This document shows, in pieces, positions 8,244-10,823 of a stretch of DNA of 10,823 bases. How positions within the stretch are numbered: the stretch's first letter is position 1; the number at the start of each line of letters is the position of its first letter. The stretch is taken from assembly GCA_000151295.1 (NCBI GenBank), contig GG745360.1:268451-279273 (forward strand). Reading direction: 5' to 3'. The notes beneath the pieces are model-generated. The model saw nothing but the letters and a program-made list of their open reading frames with translations, was not told the DNA's origin and made no database searches. The stretch is from Allomyces macrogynus ATCC 38327 (Eukaryota; Blastocladiomycota; Blastocladiomycetes; Blastocladiales; Blastocladiaceae). Position numbers and translations under genes: made by a program.

Positions 8244-8921
8244 GAGGTGTGCTTTCAAAAAGGGTAATGCCGAGTCGCTCAAGTCGAGGTGGCAGGACGC
8301 AACCATCAGTCTCAGGTGACCCAAATTGGTCAAAGCAGTGCAGTTCGAGCGTGCGAATCGTGTCGGAAAATGGCACAGCGGCCCAAACATTCAATAACAT
8401 GCCTCCAACACAGCGAAGATCATGGCACTGCGGTGGAATACAGAAGGTTGCATCAAAGGCAAGCATGTAGAATTGCAAGTGGTCGAGTGCAGCAGGAGGG
8501 CTTGGCAGAACGCGACCATGAAGCAGAGGCTGGGAGCAAGTATTGACGACACTGGTGATCATGTAGCAGCAAGAGGAGCATTCACCTTGGGTTACAGTCT
8601 TCACCAACTTGGTGAGCAAACATGCCAATGCAATACCGATCAAAGGTCATGCGTGCATAATGGTCCAGCAGGTAAAGCATATTGCTTGTCGAATCAAGGA
8701 CAAGCTCGGCGTTAAATGTGGGCGAATGGCCAGGTTCAGAACAAGAACCACAGCTGAGCCAGTGAGGAATGGCTGTCACAACAGCAGGAGCAAACAAGTT
8801 TGAGCAACAAGCGCAAGATGGACAAGAGCCTTGCGATCAACTTGGTTGACATGCCTTCAAATGGCGTGCAAGACGTCGTGGGCAACTTGTGCAGCTGTTT
8901 GCACAGCAACAGCAGGGTCAT
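8194..8921 (-). pseudogene. F-box/LRR pseudogene, copy A
   Basis: On the minus strand, ATG at 8921 begins MTLLLLCKQLHKLP, matching the start of copy B (MTLLPAMQYQLHELP). The F-box then breaks: a one-base loss near 8878 shifts frame to DVLHAI, a TGA follows at 8859-8857, then VDRKALVHLALVAQT (copy B: VDREALVHLALAAPT), and a second one-base loss near 8798 leads into FAPAVVTAIPHW and PTFNAELVLD (copy B: FAPAVATAVLYQ and FTFCSNIVVD). From about 8520 to the stop at 8194 an LRR-like tail remains open (IRTLELHCFDQFG, LPPRLERLGITLF). Three disabling changes in 130 nt make this a pseudogene. Its end overlaps the last 50 nt of the forward F-box gene. Confidence 0.8.
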
Positions 8922-9561
8922 TGGGGGTGCTGTTGCACTTGACTTGGCGTGGCGTGCTGCTTATGGGTACTGGACTTTGTATCGTTAAGTGCAGTGGAGT
9001 GTTATTTCTTGCCTTGCCATGCAGGATGCCCAGTCCAACAAGAATGATGTTTCCAGCTTGATGCTTTGATACCAATGTTGCCAGACAAGATCACCATGAC
9101 AAGAGCAGAGGAGGCTGATTCTTGTGACATAATGGCCCAAGAGCACAGATTCGACTTGTTTTCATTCATTCTTGTGGCCATGATGGCGGAACAATGAAGA
9201 GCGTCAATGAAGAGGCTGCAATGTACATGGCCAGAGGGTCAAGTATATGACTGCTCCCCTCTCCATCTTCAGAGAGAGGTCTATTGGAATCACATGCCGC
9301 ATGTTCATCACTGCAGCCCACACCATTGTTTCACAATTATGGTGGGGAATCTCAGTGAAAAGTGAAAGGATTGCATGCAGTGTGTACCACAATTAATACA
9401 AATGTGGAGCAGAGCTGAGCAGACACACAAAGATGATTGTGTATGTGTTGTGATGGATTGGAGCTGGAGCAAGCAAGTCACAGTGTGCCAGTTTTGACCA
9501 CTTAGCATGACCACTGATGACTCGGATCTCAACCTCTGTCATGGTAAAGAATGGTATTCCA
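8922..9561. other. CpG-depleted stretch between the two F-box copies
   Basis: No gene is supported on either strand. By direct count, 9001-9540 has only five CpG dinucleotides in 540 nt, while TpG and CpA are very abundant; coding DNA nearby has about five CpG per 60 nt. About 50 nt just upstream of the copy A start (8922-8970) still resemble the sequence upstream of copy B. The rest probably holds the decayed 3' part of copy B; the minus-strand piece TMTEVEIRVISGHAKWSKL (about 9490-9545) hints at an LRR-type segment but is not secure. Confidence 0.65.
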
Positions 9562-10072
9562 TCATCCTTGACTGATGACGTTGGCGCAGCATTGCAGCAT
9601 CGTGGCATTGCAGCACCACAGCATTGACAACATGCATGGTGAGTGCAGACATATAACGACCAGCACTGCTCCAAACCGACCAAGATTATATCGGATGTGA
9701 ACGTGTAACCTGGCACATCGGAAGATTGATGCAGCAATGGCAGTGAAATCACAACAAGGACGATCCTCATCATCCACCCAAATTGCACCTTTGGTCGCAC
9801 CAGCACTGCATGCATTGGTTCCACCACATGGTGAAAGGATCAACGACAATGTTGCTGCAAAACGTGAACGACTCAATTGACGCTGGCAGTGGACCACGAC
9901 GCGGTTGGTACAGAACGGCTGTAGCAACAGCAGGAGCGAACAACGTTGGGGCAGCAAGAGCGAGGTGAACGAGGGCCTCGCGGTCAACATGGTTGAGGTA
10001 ATGGCAAATGACGAGCAAAACTTCGTTGGGCAACTCGTGCAGCTGATATTGCATCGCGGGCAGCAGTGTCAT
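9562..10072 (-). pseudogene. F-box gene copy B, truncated or decaying
   Basis: Minus-strand ATG at 10072 opens a 100-codon frame ending at 9770. Residues 7-50 are a clear F-box: YQLHELPNEVLLVICHYLN, then VDREALVHLALAAPTLFAPA. After about residue 75 the frame becomes rich in Trp, Cys and Gln without repeat character and stops. Other frames stay open past the stop (to 9562 and to 9393) with no recognisable LRR. So copy B keeps a readable F-box but no readable substrate-binding part in frame. It could be a short F-box protein, a gene with an undetected intron, or a pseudogene younger than copy A; I favour the last. Confidence 0.6.
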
Positions 10073-10484
10073 GCTCGGGTCCTCTTGCTAGCCTTCCTGT
10101 TGCGGAACTATTGCGTCGCGCGCTGCTACTTGGGCTCTTCAAGCGCGACCGGACGACCGGGGATGACTGACCGTCTCGGTGGTGGTCAACACTTTTGTAA
10201 TTAAGACTGGGAGCAAAGTGTCACGTGCGCAAACGACCGTTTTGTTGACCAGCCAGCGATCGCTCTCTGCTCACTCTGACCAGCTCACGTCCAACGACGG
10301 CCAAAGATCACCGACTGGACTTGCACGACGGCGACGAGGACAGCGTTTTAACTTCCAGCAAGCACCCCGCACTTGGATCAGCTCAACCAATTTGCGAGCG
10401 TGACCGAACTAGCCGTGCCAAGACAACACGACGCACCCTTGCCGTTGACCCGACCGACCCGCTCCATCAACGCAATCCGTACCC
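10073..10484. promoter_or_regulatory. Divergent region between F-box copy B and the mS45 gene
   Basis: This 412-nt region has no gene I can support; the short frames here are GC-driven. It should hold the mS45 promoter and 5' UTR and the promoter of copy B. It contains one CACGTG (10222-10227). About 50 nt adjacent to copy B (10073-10125) resemble the sequence upstream of copy A. Confidence 0.5.
10222..10227. promoter_or_regulatory. CACGTG (E-box) hexamer
   Basis: A palindromic CACGTG about 260 nt upstream of the mS45 start. In fungi this is the core site of bHLH factors such as Cbf1. One hexamer can occur by chance, so function is only suggested. Confidence 0.25.
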
Positions 10485-10823
10485 ATGTTCCGCCGTACCT
10501 TTTCGACGACCGCACGGCGGCTCGCCGACGCTGCCGCCGAATCGACCAGCACGGCGTCACTCGGGCGCAAGAGGCGCGGCGTGACGCGCGCCGAGAAGTG
10601 GCTGCACGGGCCCGGCAAGATGTTTGAACACGTTCAGCCGGGCATGGCGCAGTACGTCTCGTACCGCGCCGATCAGCCGTTCCCGATGAACCCGCTCTTC
10701 CGCCCGGCGCCGCCGCTCGCCGACTCGGTGCGCGAGGACATTTACCGGACCTATTTGTCGGGCAAGGTCTCGGTCGCGCAGCTCGCCCAGCGGTTCCGGA
10801 TTGCTGAGGCCCGTGTCAAGGAA
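10485..10823 (+). CDS. Mitochondrial small ribosomal subunit protein mS45 (Bot1p/MRPS35 family), 5' part
   Basis: The frame is open from ATG at 10485 to the window edge (113 residues, 3' partial). Role in the family: structural protein of the fungal mitochondrial small ribosomal subunit, needed for mitochondrial translation. Seen: a matrix-targeting leader MFRRTFSTTARRLADAAAES with Arg and Ser/Thr and no early acidic residues; then RAEKWLHGPGKMFEHVQPG; then a proline-rich link with PFPMNPLFRPAPPLADSVRE; then a helix-turn-helix-like segment, IYRTYLSGKVSVAQLAQRF followed by RIAEARVKE, which is the hallmark of the Bot1p/eukaryotic mitochondrial regulator family. The upstream frame is closed, so this ATG is the natural start. 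No intron is seen in the visible part. Confidence 0.75.
   Translation, partial: MFRRTFSTTARRLADAAAESTSTASLGRKRRGVTRAEKWLHGPGKMFEHVQPGMAQYVSYRADQPFPMNPLFRPAPPLADSVREDIYRTYLSGKVSVAQLAQRFRIAEARVKE

Noticed and set aside
8250..8810. Plus-strand frames of 62-97 codons opposite the copy A pseudogene
   Set aside because: They are shadows of the minus-strand F-box/LRR remnant, whose homology to copy B is clear.
9586..9630. Short direct repeats of GCATTGCAGCA as a minisatellite or CRISPR-like array
   Set aside because: Only two exact copies 16 nt apart in a GCA/TGC-rich context; explained by low complexity after CpG loss.
10179..10640. Overlapping plus-strand frames upstream of and across the mS45 start
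   Set aside because: They lack motifs and run in other frames than the recognisable mS45 reading, which has a leader and the family helix segment.

Overview
The window reads as nuclear DNA of a GC-rich eukaryotic microbe, most likely an early-diverging zoosporic fungus (Blastocladiomycota or chytrid grade). This is inferred from three things: nine short GT-AG introns (66-84 nt) with CTCAC/CTGA(C/T)-like branch sites just before the acceptor; a cyclic-nucleotide-gated type channel, a family lacking in Dikarya but present in zoosporic fungi; and mitochondrial genes of the ATP11 and mS45 (Bot1p/MRPS35) families. The species cannot be fixed from sequence alone. All exon joins below come from reading frame and conserved motifs, not from transcript data.

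Layout. (1) 2-1098 (+): 3' end of an unrecognised gene whose product ends in a likely membrane anchor. (2) 1099-1435: convergent intergenic stretch with a 40-base T run. (3) 3903-1436 (-): complete five-exon, 725-residue cyclic-nucleotide-binding ion channel with an unusual pore filter. (4) 3904-4273: divergent promoter region shared with the next gene. (5) 4274-5538 (+): complete five-exon ATP11 homologue, an F1-ATPase assembly factor of the mitochondrial matrix. (6) 5539-6009: mostly empty, with one weak small open frame. (7) 6010-7138 (+): decayed leucine-rich-repeat gene with several frame changes and stops. (8) 7317-8243 (+): apparently intact F-box/LRR gene. (9) 8921-8194 and 10072-9562 (-): two paralogous F-box gene copies in tandem. 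The first is clearly dead; the second keeps its F-box but loses frame after it. The stretch between them (about 8880-9540) is almost free of CpG. (10) 10485-10823 (+): 5' end of the mitochondrial small-subunit protein mS45 gene, running off the window.

The genes do not form an operon or an obvious pathway. Two nuclear genes for mitochondrial biogenesis (ATP11, mS45) and a signalling channel flank a 4-kb birth-and-death cluster of F-box/LRR genes. The most informative signals are the paralogous F-box pair, in which the dead copy has repeatedly lost CpG to TpG/CpA (consistent with 5-methylcytosine decay), the Met-Pro-Gly-Tyr-Gly filter of the channel, and the stop-free intron that interrupts its cyclic-nucleotide binding site. 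I see no mobile element, CRISPR array, tRNA or rRNA.
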